Assembly: GCA_016791445.1 (NCBI GenBank) | Contig: JAEUMP010000007.1 | Span: forward strand, 1 to 64,000 | Direction of reading: 5' to 3' | From: Hyphomonadaceae bacterium | GTDB lineage: Bacteria; Pseudomonadota; Alphaproteobacteria; Caulobacterales; Aquidulcibacteraceae | DNA length: 64,000 nucleotides | Shown here: positions 48,823 through 58,310 of the stretch, in pieces | How positions within the stretch are numbered: the first letter of the stretch is position 1 | Layout of the letters: the number at the start of each line of letters is the position of its first letter | Position numbers and translations under genes: made by a program | The notes under the pieces: model-generated | What the model saw: the letters and a program-made list of their open reading frames with translations, nothing else | Told to the model about the DNA's origin: nothing | Databases searched by the model: none

Positions 48823-49748
48823 GGCCCGCCCTGTTGGGCTTCGCGCCATTCGGCCTTCAGCATCTTCGAGGTCTTGCGCGAACCGTCCGGCGTCCAGCCT
48901 GGTGGGCCGAAGATGTAGCCGAACCATTCGCCGATGGACTTCGCGCCGCGCAAATCCCGCAGGATGCCGATCCACTCGTGCGTGGCGATCCGCAGCGGAT
49001 TGAAGGTACCGAGATTGGAGACGATGCCGTAGCGCGGGCGGTCGTGATCCACTTCCGGGATGAAGGTGCCGAACAGGCGATCCCAGATGATGAGCACGCC
49101 GGCGTAGTTCGCATCGAGATAGCGCGGGTTGGTGGCGTGATGGACGCGGTGGTGCGAGGGCGTGTTGAAGATCCACTCGAAAGCACCCATCCGTCCCACC
49201 GTCTCGGTGTGGACCCAGAACTGGTAGACGAGGCTGATGCCGGTGAACATCAGCACCATCTCCACGGGGAAACCGATGAGAAAGAGCGGCAGCTTCGTCG
49301 CGAACGAAAGAGAGAGGTTGCCCGTCCAGGTCTGACGCAGCGCGGTGGTGAGGTTGTAGTGCTGCGAGGAGTGGTGGACGACGTGCGAGGCCCACCAGAA
49401 GCGCCGCTCATGGGCGATCCGGTGGAACCAGTAATAGGCGAGGTCCTCGCCGAGAAAGCACAGCAGAAGCGCCCACCACGTCCAGCCGATGTCGAACAGG
49501 CGGAACTGGTAGATCCAGTAGGCGGCGACGAGATAGAGCCCGCCGGTTAGGATCCCGGCGATCGTCGAGCCGAAGCCCATGAAGAGACTCGCGGCGGAAT
49601 CCTTGGCTTCGTAGGCGCCGCGCTTCGACACGCGCACGATGATCATCTCGACAATGACAAGCACGATGAACAGCGGCACCGCGAGCGTGACCACGTCCTC
49701 GGGCACCCAGGACGGCGTCGTCGGCGCCGGCAGCGGATTGCGCTCCAT
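48759..49748 (-). CDS. Sterol desaturase/fatty acid hydroxylase superfamily membrane protein
   Basis: 329 residues from the ATG complement at 49748. Four to five helices and the eight-histidine diiron motif are present: HRIAH (HxxxH), HVVHH (HxxHH) and HHRVHH. These enzymes hydroxylate or desaturate lipids; bacterial members act on hopanoids, carotenoids or ornithine lipids. Substrate unknown. It is preceded 5 bases upstream by a small membrane protein gene. Confidence 0.88.
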   Translation of the reverse strand: MERNPLPAPTTPSWVPEDVVTLAVPLFIVLVIVEMIIVRVSKRGAYEAKDSAASLFMGFGSTIAGILTGGLYLVAAYWIYQFRLFDIGWTWWALLLCFLGEDLAYYWFHRIAHERRFWWASHVVHHSSQHYNLTTALRQTWTGNLSLSFATKLPLFLIGFPVEMVLMFTGISLVYQFWVHTETVGRMGAFEWIFNTPSHHRVHHATNPRYLDANYAGVLIIWDRLFGTFIPEVDHDRPRYGIVSNLGTFNPLRIATHEWIGILRDLRGAKSIGEWFGYIFGPPGWTPDGSRKTSKMLKAEWREAQQGGPQRGAGYPEAAISTSRAPHAP

Positions 49749-49753
49749 GTCCG

Positions 49754-50194
49754 TTACTTTCCTCTCGCCCCGCGGCGCAGCCGTTCGATGAACGGCGGCG
49801 CCTCGCGGCTGTCGAACTCGATGGTGAAGTCGTCGAAACCGGCGTCGGAAAAGCGCAGCCGCGCGCCGATGCCGCGGCCCTTGGGCCGGTACATGCGCAC
49901 CCCCGCCACCGCCGCGCGCGTGAACGTCCGCGTGGTGAGCTTGTCGCCGAGCGCCTTCACCACGAACACCTTGTCTGCGCCTATCTCGGCGAGAGCGACG
50001 CGGCCCAGCGCATCGACGGCGATCGCGCCCGTCTCGCCCGCGCGGTCCTGCTCGGCAAGTTTGCGGACGTGCCACTCATCAAGCACGCGCGCCTTCTTGC
50101 GGAACCCGATCAGCCAGGCGAGCGCCACCAGCACGAGCACCCCGCCGAGAGAGATGCCCTGCACGACCAGAAATTTCACGACTTCCGGGCTCAT
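49754..50194 (-). CDS. Small membrane-anchored protein of unknown function
   Basis: 146 residues: one N-terminal helix (VVQGISLGGVLVLVALAWLIGF), then a soluble, beta-rich domain (AIAVDALGRVALAEIGADKVFVVKALG; FDDFTIEFDSREAPPFIERL). Start overlaps the carboxylase stop (ATGA) so it is coupled. No family recognised. Confidence 0.7.
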   Translation of the reverse strand: MSPEVVKFLVVQGISLGGVLVLVALAWLIGFRKKARVLDEWHVRKLAEQDRAGETGAIAVDALGRVALAEIGADKVFVVKALGDKLTTRTFTRAAVAGVRMYRPKGRGIGARLRFSDAGFDDFTIEFDSREAPPFIERLRRGARGK

Positions 50195-52152
50195 GCGGCA
50201 GGCTCCAGCCGCACCAGGAGAGCGCCCTCCTTCACCTGCGCGCCTTCGCTTGCGCCCACCTCCGCCACCACGCCGTCGCGCGGCGCCTTCAGCGCGTGCT
50301 CCATCTTCATCGCCTCAAGCGTGACGAGCGCATCGCCCTTCTTCACGCTAGCGCCCACTTTCGCGCTGAAAGCGACGATCTTGCCGGGCAGCGGCGCCTT
50401 GATGTCGTCTCCGCCGGCGCCGACGTCCTGGTCGGCCGCCGCGCCGGGACGCGCGAACACGAACGCCTCGCCCGCGACCAGCACGGTGATCCGTGCGCCG
50501 GCGCGCATGTGGCGCGCGCGGAACGGCAGGCCGTCCATGTCGCCCTGCGCTTCTTCTTCATCGAGCCATTCGGCGGCGAAATCGCTCGCGACGCCATCGA
50601 CAAGCGGCGAAGGCCTTGCATCCTCGATGCGCACGGTGACGCCGCCCTCTTCGAGCAGCCATTCGCGGCGCGGCGGGGCGTTGAGACGCCAGCCGTCGGT
50701 CTTTTCCCAGATGTTGCGCTCGTCGCGGTCGAGATTGCGCAGCACCTGCGCCGCGATCACCGCCGCACGGCGCCGGCTCGCGCTGCGATCAGCGAGCGTG
50801 TCGATCTTTTCGGCGATGATGCCCGTGTGCAGCGCGCCGGAGACGAAGTCCGCATCCGCAAGGCAGCGCTGCAGGAACGCGCCGTTGGTGGCGAGACCTT
50901 CCACATGCAGCCGCCCGAGGCAGACGCGCGCGTGATGAATCGCCTCTTCGCGCGATTGCGCGAAGGTGATCTCCTTGGCGAGTAGCGAGTCATAGGAGGA
51001 GGACACCGTGTCCCCCGCGTCGAAGCCCGCGTCCACGCGGCTGTAGCCGTCGAAGTCGAGCGTGCGGATGCGGCCGACGCTGGGGCGGAAGCCCTCGCTC
51101 GGATCCTCCGCGCAGATGCGCGCCTCGATGGCGTGGCCGTTGAGCTTGATCTGTTTCTGCGCGGGGAGATTCTTGCCTGCCGCAACCAGGAATTGCCACT
51201 GCACCAGGTCGTGGCCGGTGACCGCTTCGGTCACCGGATGCTCGACCTGCAGCCGCGTGTTCATTTCCAGGAACCAGAAGCCATCCGGCCGCAATGGTCC
51301 GGCGCCATCGACGATGAACTCCACCGTGCCCGCATTCTCGTACTTCACGGCGCGCGCGACTTTCAGCGCGGCGTCCGTCATCGCGGTGCGGACCGCCTCC
51401 GTCATCCCCGGCGCCGGCGCCTCCTCGATCACCTTCTGACGCCGGCGCTGCAGCGAACAGTCGCGCTCGAAGAAGTGGACGACATGGCCGTGCTTGTCGC
51501 CGAACACCTGCACTTCGATATGGCGTGGCCGCTCAACGAGTTTCTCCACCAGCACGCGGTCGTCGCCGAATGCGGCCTTCGCTTCGCGTTGCGCGCTCGC
51601 GAGCTGTTCCTTGAACTCGCCCGCCGCCTTCACCTCGCGGATGCCGCGCCCGCCGCCGCCGGCGACGGCCTTGATCAAGACCGGAAAGCCGATGTTCTTC
51701 GCTTCGGCGAGCAGTGTCGCCTCGGACTGGTCCTCGCCCTGATAGCCGCTGAGCACGGGCACGCCGGCCGAAATCGCGATGCGCTTGGCCTCGTCCTTCA
51801 GGCCCATCGCGCGGATCGCATCCGGCGTCGGGCCAACCCAGATCATGCCGGCCTTGATGACCGCTTCGGCGAAGTCCGGATTTTCGGAGAGAAAGCCGTA
51901 GCCCGGATGGATCGCGGCGGCCTTCGTCTGCTTTGCGGCGGCGAGCACCTTGTCTGCGCGCAGATAGGAGTCCGACGCCGCGCTCGGCCCGATATGCACG
52001 GCCTCGTCAGCTTCGCGTACGTGTTTGGCGTTCGCGTCGGCGTCCGAATAGACGGCGATGGTGCGGATGCCCATCTCGCGCGCCGTGCGGAAGATGCGGC
52101 AAGCGATCTCGCCGCGATTGGCGACGAGGATGGACTCAAACAGCGCGCTCAA
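50191..52152 (-). CDS. Methylcrotonyl-CoA carboxylase alpha (biotin) subunit, acyl-CoA carboxylase family
   Basis: 653 residues from a TTG whose bases overlap the previous stop (TTGA at 52152-52149). Biotin carboxylase domain (ILVANRGEIACRI; VAGGGGRGIREVKAAGEF; EMNTRLQVEHPVTEA) occupies about residues 1-450, and the C-terminal biotinyl domain has EAMKMEHALKAPRDG. A liuC gene 1.4 kb upstream points to leucine degradation, so the substrate is most likely 3-methylcrotonyl-CoA, but the beta subunit and the isovaleryl-CoA dehydrogenase are not in the window, and propionyl-CoA carboxylase cannot be excluded. Confidence 0.88.
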   Translation of the reverse strand: MSALFESILVANRGEIACRIFRTAREMGIRTIAVYSDADANAKHVREADEAVHIGPSAASDSYLRADKVLAAAKQTKAAAIHPGYGFLSENPDFAEAVIKAGMIWVGPTPDAIRAMGLKDEAKRIAISAGVPVLSGYQGEDQSEATLLAEAKNIGFPVLIKAVAGGGGRGIREVKAAGEFKEQLASAQREAKAAFGDDRVLVEKLVERPRHIEVQVFGDKHGHVVHFFERDCSLQRRRQKVIEEAPAPGMTEAVRTAMTDAALKVARAVKYENAGTVEFIVDGAGPLRPDGFWFLEMNTRLQVEHPVTEAVTGHDLVQWQFLVAAGKNLPAQKQIKLNGHAIEARICAEDPSEGFRPSVGRIRTLDFDGYSRVDAGFDAGDTVSSSYDSLLAKEITFAQSREEAIHHARVCLGRLHVEGLATNGAFLQRCLADADFVSGALHTGIIAEKIDTLADRSASRRRAAVIAAQVLRNLDRDERNIWEKTDGWRLNAPPRREWLLEEGGVTVRIEDARPSPLVDGVASDFAAEWLDEEEAQGDMDGLPFRARHMRAGARITVLVAGEAFVFARPGAAADQDVGAGGDDIKAPLPGKIVAFSAKVGASVKKGDALVTLEAMKMEHALKAPRDGVVAEVGASEGAQVKEGALLVRLEPAA

Positions 52153-53489
52153 ATTGCGAGCCCCAGATAAAGAATGGCGAGGAAGAACAGCATCGCCGCG
52201 ACGAGTGCGAAGATGGACAGGAAGAAGGTGCGCCACAGCGCCGACCACCAGCCGAGCGCATAGGTCCCCTTCAGGTGGAAGTACATGTGCGTCGGCGGGA
52301 TGATTCCGCCCAGCGTGCCGATCACCGGCGCGATCAGGCTGTCTCCCAGCGCGCCCGTCAGCAAGGCGAGCATGAGGAAGAAGAGCGACATGAACGACAG
52401 CGAGTAGAGCGAGAAGACGACATGGTCGAAAAGCGTCACGCCGCGCCGCCACAGGAAGAGCAGCGCAATGAACGGCAACGAGATCGGCACGAGGAGGAAG
52501 GAAAATTTGTAGGTCGTCTGCTGCAGCTTGTAGAGCGCGAGATCGGGGTTCTCTAGCGTCTGGCGGACCTTCTCGTTCAGCTTTGCGTCGCCCATGTTGA
52601 TGTCGAGCGTGCCCGCGCGCGCGGCCGCGGAAAGCTGGTCCTGCCAGCGTCCCTGTTCGCCGGATTTCGTCGCGTCGCCGGCCTGCACGCGCGCGTCGTC
52701 GGACGCCTCCGCCGCCTGTTTCACAACGCCTTCCACCGCATCGAGCACGGGTGCGGCTTCCGGGTTGGCGGCCTTCTCGGCGGCAAGCTCCTTGGCCGCC
52801 TCATCAAGCTGGCGACGCCGCTCGGCGAAACTCGCCTCCGTGCGCGTCACCGCGGCCTCCGCATCGCGCACCGCTTTCTCCGCGACTTCGTATCGGATAC
52901 GCGGACCGGTCGTGATGCCGGCCATGACGCCGCCGGAGCCCGGTTTGCCTTCCTTCTCGACCTCTGCGGCCCTCGCCTCCGCCTCATCGAGTGCGCGCTT
53001 CGCGAGATCGCGCTCGGCGATCGCCTTGGCGCGCAGGTCGCGCGCAGCATCCGGATGGACGACATTCTCCGCCGTGACGTTCGCGTTGACCTTCACGGCG
53101 TTCTCGCCCGGGCCGCCGACGAAGGCGAACACGAAGAACATGAGGAAGACGGTGAACAGGAACAGCGCCAGCGGCGAGATGTATCGCGCGCGCTTGCCGT
53201 GGATGTACTGGTGGGTCAGCGTGCCGGGCCGCACGAAGATCATCGGCAGCGTGCGCCAGGCCTTCGTGTCGAAGTGCAGCACCGAGTGCATGAAGTCGTG
53301 GAACGCTTCGCCGAGCGTGCGGCTGATGTGCGCGGGCTGTCCGCACGCGTGGCAGTAGGCGCCCTCAAGCGGGGTGTCGCAGTTCAGGCACGCGCCGTCG
53401 TGTTCGCCGGCCCGGCCGCCGCCCTCGATCGCCTTCGCGGCCAGTCCGGCCGTGGCAAGCGCGCCCGCCGCCTCGATTTCACCGCTCAT
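52149..53489 (-). CDS. DUF3667-like zinc-ribbon membrane protein
   Basis: 446 residues. A CxxC...CxxC zinc ribbon (CLNCDTPL, CHACGQP) is followed by HISRTLGEAFHDFMHSVLHFDTKAW, the DUF3667 hallmark. There is a first helix (FLFTVFLMFFVFAFV), a long charged helix-rich periplasmic or cytoplasmic segment of about 200 residues likely forming a coiled coil (RALDEAEARAAEVEKEG; AEKAVRDAEAA), and three to four C-terminal helices. Sits between liuC and the carboxylase, coupled to the latter by a 4-base overlap. Function unknown. Confidence 0.78.
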   Translation of the reverse strand: MSGEIEAAGALATAGLAAKAIEGGGRAGEHDGACLNCDTPLEGAYCHACGQPAHISRTLGEAFHDFMHSVLHFDTKAWRTLPMIFVRPGTLTHQYIHGKRARYISPLALFLFTVFLMFFVFAFVGGPGENAVKVNANVTAENVVHPDAARDLRAKAIAERDLAKRALDEAEARAAEVEKEGKPGSGGVMAGITTGPRIRYEVAEKAVRDAEAAVTRTEASFAERRRQLDEAAKELAAEKAANPEAAPVLDAVEGVVKQAAEASDDARVQAGDATKSGEQGRWQDQLSAAARAGTLDINMGDAKLNEKVRQTLENPDLALYKLQQTTYKFSFLLVPISLPFIALLFLWRRGVTLFDHVVFSLYSLSFMSLFFLMLALLTGALGDSLIAPVIGTLGGIIPPTHMYFHLKGTYALGWWSALWRTFFLSIFALVAAMLFFLAILYLGLAI

Positions 53490-53532
53490 CCGAGTCTCCC
53501 GACCGCGATGCTAGCGCGCGCCGGGCGCCAAA

Positions 53533-54327
53533 TCACCCCACGTCCCACGACGCCTTGCGCCGCTCGAGGAAGGCCGCGAGCCCTTCCTTGCCCTCATCGC
53601 TCGCGCGGCGGGCGGCGATCCGCTTGGCGGTTTCGCGCAGGAGGTGATCGTCGACCTTCTGGCCCGCCACGTCGCGCACGAGCTTCTTGGCGTCGGCCAC
53701 CGCGCCGGGGGCGTTCTGGAGCGTCATGCGGCACAGCTGCTCGGCCATCTCGTCGAGTTCCTGGGCTGTCTCGACGGTATATTGCGTGAGCCCGATCTTC
53801 TCGGCGTAGGCGCCGTCGAAGGTCTCGGCGGTGGCAAAGAGCGCCTTCGCCCAGCGCGGACCGATGGCCTCGATGACGTACGGACTGATCGTCGCCGGCG
53901 TCAGCCCGAGACGCACCTCCGAGAAGCGGAAGCTCGCCGACCGCAGCGCCACGCCCACATCGCATGCCGCCACCAGCCCCGCGCCGCCGCCCATCGCCGC
54001 GCCCTGCACCAGCGCCACCGTCAGCTGTGGCAGCTCATGCAACGCCTTGAGCATCCGCGCGAGATCCAGCGCATCGGCTTCGTTGTCGGCGCGGTCGCGC
54101 GCGCCCTGACGCTTCATCCATTCGAGGTCGGCGCCGGCGGAGAAGTGCGCGCCCGCGCCGCGCAGCATCACCACGCGCACATGGTCGGCGCCCTTCAGCG
54201 TTTCGAAAGTCTCGGCGAGGCCTGCGATCACGCTCTCATCGAACGCGTTGCGCTTGTCCGGGCGGTTGAGGCGCACGACGGCCACGCCCTCCGGGGATAC
54301 ATCGAGCAGGACGGAGGAGTCAGTCAT
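53533..54327 (-). CDS. liuC: Methylglutaconyl-CoA hydratase (LiuC-like)
   Basis: 264-residue crotonase. SAGADLEWMKR, GGGAGLVAACD and the run FSEVRLGLTPATISPYVIEAIG are characteristic of LiuC from leucine degradation, which hydrates 3-methylglutaconyl-CoA to HMG-CoA. It lies 43 bases upstream of the DUF3667 gene, which is coupled to the carboxylase, so all three are probably one operon. Confidence 0.85.
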   Translation of the reverse strand: MTDSSVLLDVSPEGVAVVRLNRPDKRNAFDESVIAGLAETFETLKGADHVRVVMLRGAGAHFSAGADLEWMKRQGARDRADNEADALDLARMLKALHELPQLTVALVQGAAMGGGAGLVAACDVGVALRSASFRFSEVRLGLTPATISPYVIEAIGPRWAKALFATAETFDGAYAEKIGLTQYTVETAQELDEMAEQLCRMTLQNAPGAVADAKKLVRDVAGQKVDDHLLRETAKRIAARRASDEGKEGLAAFLERRKASWDVG

Positions 54328-54362
54328 GGCGGTTTCCTTTCCATCCCCCGCGCGGGGCTATG

Positions 54363-55493
54363 TCACACCGCCTTGAGTGCGCGCGCGATGGCGGCGGCGT
54401 GGTCGGCGCGGGGCGTCTTGTGCAGTTCGAGACATTGCACGTTGGCGAAGAAGTACTCGAAATCCTCGGGCGGCGGCGCAGGCTCGAGGAACACCGGCAC
54501 CATCGGCTTCTTGTAGCGATCGGCGAGATAGACCTCCCGCTTCACATGATCGCTTTCAAAGGCGTGCTTCGAACACATGATGATCACGCCGCGCGCGCCC
54601 TTGATCGCGCGCACGATCTCGCCGGCCCAGCCGTCGCCGCCGGCGATGCCCTGCTTGTCGATCCACACATTGCGTCCCTGCGCCTGAACCGCTTCGACGA
54701 CGGGCAGCACGGCCGTGTTGTCGGCGTGGGCGTAGGAGACGAAGAGCGGATCGCCGGCGGTCGGCGCGGCCGGCGCAACCGCCGCCTTCTTCGACTTGCC
54801 GCCGGAGATGGCCGCGATGGCGACGAGCCCGACGAGAAAGAGCGCCAGACCGGCGCCGACCGCAGGCAGCCAGGGCTGATACTGCGCTGGCAGCGGCGTC
54901 GCGCGCAGATCAAGGTGGCCGAGCACGCTCGCCGCATAGACGCCCGCGCCGACGACGAGCGCGAACATCAGGAGGAAGAAAAGTCCGAGCCATCCGGCGC
55001 CGCGTCTGGCGGGCGTCTCGCCGCCCCCGGGGCCGCGGCGGAACGATTCAAGTTCTTCCAGTTCTGCCGAAGCGCCACCCTGACCGTCGGCGCCTCGCTG
55101 GAAAGCATCAAGGGGAGCCGGCGCCGGACGCAGCCGTGCATCGTGCGCAACTTTCGCCACCGCCGACCATGCAATGTCGCGCTGCGGCTCGAAGCTCGCG
55201 TCTATCGCCGGCAGGTCCCGCAATCCCACGGGCGCGAAGGCGTGGTCGAGCTTCACCATCACCAGCTGCTCGTCGGCCCATGCCTCCATCGTGCGCTTTT
55301 CGAAGAGCAGCCTGTAGGGCGAGAAGCCGGTGTCCTTCGACCAGAGGGCGACGACCGTGTCCGCTGGCTGCACATGGCGGAAGCCGCGTTGCCCCGTTTC
55401 CAGCTCGACGAACAGCCCGCGCCGCTCGAGAAACTTCTCAAGCGCTTCCGCAGCCGCGCGATCGGCCTCGGCGTGGGCGATGAATACCGTCAT
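54363..55493 (-). CDS. Membrane protein with two TIR-like domains
   Basis: 376 residues. An N-terminal TIR-like domain (about 1-115; MTVFIAHAEADRAAAEAL, TVVALWSKDT, LVMVKLD) is joined by a linker and two membrane helices (166-190 and 209-230) to a C-terminal TIR domain (248-338; FVSYAHADNT, VWIDKQGIAGGDGW, IIMCSKHAFESDHVKREV, MVPVFLEP). Glu320 in KREV is in the position of the NADase catalytic Glu of active TIR domains. Bacterial TIR proteins often deplete NAD+ in phage defence or carry virulence roles; this one has no adjoining defence partner. Confidence 0.82.
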   Translation of the reverse strand: MTVFIAHAEADRAAAEALEKFLERRGLFVELETGQRGFRHVQPADTVVALWSKDTGFSPYRLLFEKRTMEAWADEQLVMVKLDHAFAPVGLRDLPAIDASFEPQRDIAWSAVAKVAHDARLRPAPAPLDAFQRGADGQGGASAELEELESFRRGPGGGETPARRGAGWLGLFFLLMFALVVGAGVYAASVLGHLDLRATPLPAQYQPWLPAVGAGLALFLVGLVAIAAISGGKSKKAAVAPAAPTAGDPLFVSYAHADNTAVLPVVEAVQAQGRNVWIDKQGIAGGDGWAGEIVRAIKGARGVIIMCSKHAFESDHVKREVYLADRYKKPMVPVFLEPAPPPEDFEYFFANVQCLELHKTPRADHAAAIARALKAV

Positions 55494-55557
55494 GAATCCC
55501 TCCGGGGCGGCGGCTATAGCAAGCGCGCCCGGAGGCAGGAAGCGCCAAGCGCGGCGG

Positions 55558-55827
55558 CTAGTTGAACTGCGTCCAGCTCGTCGCGGCGCGCACCCGCGCA
55601 GGGGCCAGTTCCTCTCCGCTCGCCAGTCGCACGGAGTGGATCACCGCCTCGATCTCGGCCTTCCAGAAATCGAGAAATTTGTGCAGCCGCGGATAGCGCG
55701 GCGCGAGATCGAGCGTCTGCCAGACGAAGCTCTGCAGCAATTTGGGATGATCGGGCATGTAGTAGAGAACTTCCGCCGTCGTCAGTCGCCAGCCTTCGAG
55801 TTGGCGCTGGATGTCCTCGTGCCGCAT
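55558..55827 (-). CDS. usg: Usg family protein
   Basis: 89 residues with the conserved LTTAEVLYYMPDHPKLLQSFVWQTLDLAPRYP-type core of alphaproteobacterial Usg proteins, a small family of unknown function often near asd or other metabolic genes. It is monocistronic here as far as can be seen. Confidence 0.88.
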   Translation of the reverse strand: MRHEDIQRQLEGWRLTTAEVLYYMPDHPKLLQSFVWQTLDLAPRYPRLHKFLDFWKAEIEAVIHSVRLASGEELAPARVRAATSWTQFN

Positions 55828-55935
55828 CTACCGCATCCCTCCGTCAAAAGGTGTCCGGAATGCGAGGGTGCTGAGTCGCGGGGCGTGCTGTCAAACACTG
55901 ATTCTGTTGGCAATTTCGCGCGATGGCTGCTGGCG

Positions 55936-58038
55936 CTACTTGGACGGCGCGACGGACTGCGCGGGCGGCGGCGTACGCGGCATCGCGGCGACCGCCTCGG
56001 CAAGTCCGGGAATCTGGTCGGCGCCTTCGCGCACCTGCAGGCTCGATCCCTCGAAGTCGCGACCGACCGGCTCAACGCGCCCGCCGAGGCATTTCTGCAG
56101 GAAGCCTTCCGCCATCGCGTAGAAAGAGATGCGGTTCTGCGGACGCGCGAAACCGTGGCCTTCATCGGGATAGAGCGCATAGGTGACGGGCAGCTGGCGC
56201 GCGCGCATGGCGGCGACGATCTGCTCACTCTCGGCCTGCTTCACGCGCGGATCGTTGGCGCCTTGCGCGATCAGCAGAGGCCTGCGGATCGCGGCGGCGC
56301 GCGTGAGCGGCGATCGCTCCTGCAGGAGCGCCTGCCCTTCGGGCTTCGTCGGATCGCCGACGCGCAGATAGAATTCGTTGCGCGAGGATTCCCAGTACGG
56401 CGGGATCGCCTCGAACAGCGTGCGCAGGTTCGACGGGCCCACGATGGACACGCCGCAGGCGTATTGCTCGGGCGTCTGCGTCAGCCCCGTCAGCGCCGCG
56501 TAACCGCCGTACGACGCGCCGTAGATGGCGACTCTTTCCGGCGTCGTGATGCGGCGCTGGATCGCCCAGTTCATGGCGTCGGTGAGGTCGCGCTGCATGG
56601 CGGCGCCCCACTCCCGGTTGCCGAGATTGATGAAGGCTTTGCCGAAGCCTGTGGAGCCGCGGAAATTGACGCTCAACACCGCGTAGTTGCGATTGGCGAA
56701 CCACTGGTGCTCGGGGTTGTAGCCGAACCGGTCGCGATACCACGGGCCGCCATGGACATTGATGACGAGCGGCACCGGCGTCTCCGGCACGCCGTCGCCA
56801 TTGGTGTCGGCGCCGGGCGGCAGTGTGAGATAGGACACAAGCACCTGGCCGTCGCTCGATGAAATCTCGACCGGGATCATCGGCTGCAGCGGCGCGCCGG
56901 CAAGCGCGGGGCGCTGGTCGAAGAGCGGCGTGAGTTTGCGTTCGGGGCGGCGCTCATAGACATGGACGCGCAACGGCGTCGTCGGGCCGTCTTCCACGAC
57001 GATCCAGCGGCTGTCGTCGGCGGAACGGCTCACCACCGTCGGCTCACCGGTGAGTTTGTCGTTCAGGAAGGCGATGTCGGCGCGCGCTTCGTCGTCGATG
57101 CCGATCCATTCATTCTTGAGATATTGCGACGCGTAGGCGCGCGCTTCGAATTTCACCGGATCGATCCAGACGTCGGAGACATCCGCCCGCCGGTTCTCGC
57201 CGATCACGGTCTTGTCCCCGGTGGCGGCGTCGACGCTGACGAGCGCGGCCTTGTCGCGCCCCATCGAGTCAAACATCAGAAAGCGCTTGTTCTCGTTGGT
57301 GAACGCAACGGGATAGGTGGTCAGGCTGTCTTCAAAGGGAATGTCGAAGAGCTTCTTCCAGCCGCCTTGCAGCAGGAACGTGAACACCTCGATCGACCCG
57401 TCCGGCATATTGCGCAAGGCGAGCCGTATGATGTTGTCGCGATCAGGGATGAAGGCGGAGAACTTCTCCGTATTGCGCTGCACCAGCGCGCGCTGCGCGG
57501 TGCGCACATTGATGTTGTAGATGTCGGGCCACTTCGGATCACGTTCATTCAGGCTGACGAGCACCCAGTCCGGCGTGGTCCGGCTCAGGCCGACGACCGT
57601 GGCCTGCGTGTTCGGAAATGGCGTCAGTTCCTTCGCCTCGCCCGTCTCGACATTCACGCTGTGCAGGCGCCAGTTCTCGTCGCCGGCGGCGTCCTGAAGG
57701 TAGAGGATGTGCGTGCCGTTCTCGGCCCAGAAATGCTTGCGGATGCCGCGCGAGGCGTCGCGGGTCACCGGACGGGCGCTGGTCAGCGGCTCCCCGTACT
57801 TCACGACGAAGACGTTCAGGTAGCCGTCCAGCGGCGCAAGGAATGAAATCATATCGCCGCGCGGCGATATTCTGGCCTGCGCCCGCTCCGGGTTCCCGAA
57901 GATGGCCACACGCGGAATAAGCGGCGCCTGGGTGACGGACGGCGGCGGCGGCACCGGCGCGCGCGCCTTTTCCTGGCCGCACGCCGCCAGAAGGCCGCCC
58001 AGCGCGATCGCCAGCGCGATGACGACCGCCCGCCGCAT
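55936..58038 (-). CDS. Lipoprotein S9-family prolyl oligopeptidase-like peptidase
   Basis: 700 residues from ATG at 58038. A lipobox LAAC (Cys20) follows a hydrophobic leader, so the mature enzyme is lipid-anchored in the envelope. A seven-bladed propeller-like N-terminal part precedes the alpha/beta hydrolase domain with Ser509 in GASYGGY, Asp in GANDPRV and His in EGHGF, the S9 peptidase triad. It would cleave short peptides. Confidence 0.9.
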   Translation of the reverse strand: MRRAVVIALAIALGGLLAACGQEKARAPVPPPPSVTQAPLIPRVAIFGNPERAQARISPRGDMISFLAPLDGYLNVFVVKYGEPLTSARPVTRDASRGIRKHFWAENGTHILYLQDAAGDENWRLHSVNVETGEAKELTPFPNTQATVVGLSRTTPDWVLVSLNERDPKWPDIYNINVRTAQRALVQRNTEKFSAFIPDRDNIIRLALRNMPDGSIEVFTFLLQGGWKKLFDIPFEDSLTTYPVAFTNENKRFLMFDSMGRDKAALVSVDAATGDKTVIGENRRADVSDVWIDPVKFEARAYASQYLKNEWIGIDDEARADIAFLNDKLTGEPTVVSRSADDSRWIVVEDGPTTPLRVHVYERRPERKLTPLFDQRPALAGAPLQPMIPVEISSSDGQVLVSYLTLPPGADTNGDGVPETPVPLVINVHGGPWYRDRFGYNPEHQWFANRNYAVLSVNFRGSTGFGKAFINLGNREWGAAMQRDLTDAMNWAIQRRITTPERVAIYGASYGGYAALTGLTQTPEQYACGVSIVGPSNLRTLFEAIPPYWESSRNEFYLRVGDPTKPEGQALLQERSPLTRAAAIRRPLLIAQGANDPRVKQAESEQIVAAMRARQLPVTYALYPDEGHGFARPQNRISFYAMAEGFLQKCLGGRVEPVGRDFEGSSLQVREGADQIPGLAEAVAAMPRTPPPAQSVAPSK

Positions 58039-58255
58039 GCCTCTTCCCGTTCCGATCGCCGACCCCATGAGAAACCCTAGACAATTCCGATAGGCGCCGA
58101 AACCATCAAGCTGAAGGCGCCGGTAACATTACCCTGCGTCAGCCCCACGCGGCCCGGTTCGGCGAGGGGTGCTTTCATTCCGGTCATACGGCGGGAATGG
58201 GGCGGCTGGACCGCCGGATGCAGCGCCCTTTCTCCCGCCCCTTCGGCGCACCCCT

Positions 58256-58284
58256 TTGACAGGGGGGGCGACGCCGCCTAACCC
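58256..58284 (+). promoter_or_regulatory. Likely carA promoter
   Basis: TTGACA at 58256-58261 and CCTAACCC around 58277-58284 resemble a Caulobacter-type housekeeping promoter (TTGAC and GCTANAWC). Transcription would start about 20 bases ahead of the GGAG at 58301. The -10 match is only partial. Confidence 0.4.
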
Positions 58285-58310
58285 AACGCCCGTTTGCGCG
58301 GGAGAAAGCC

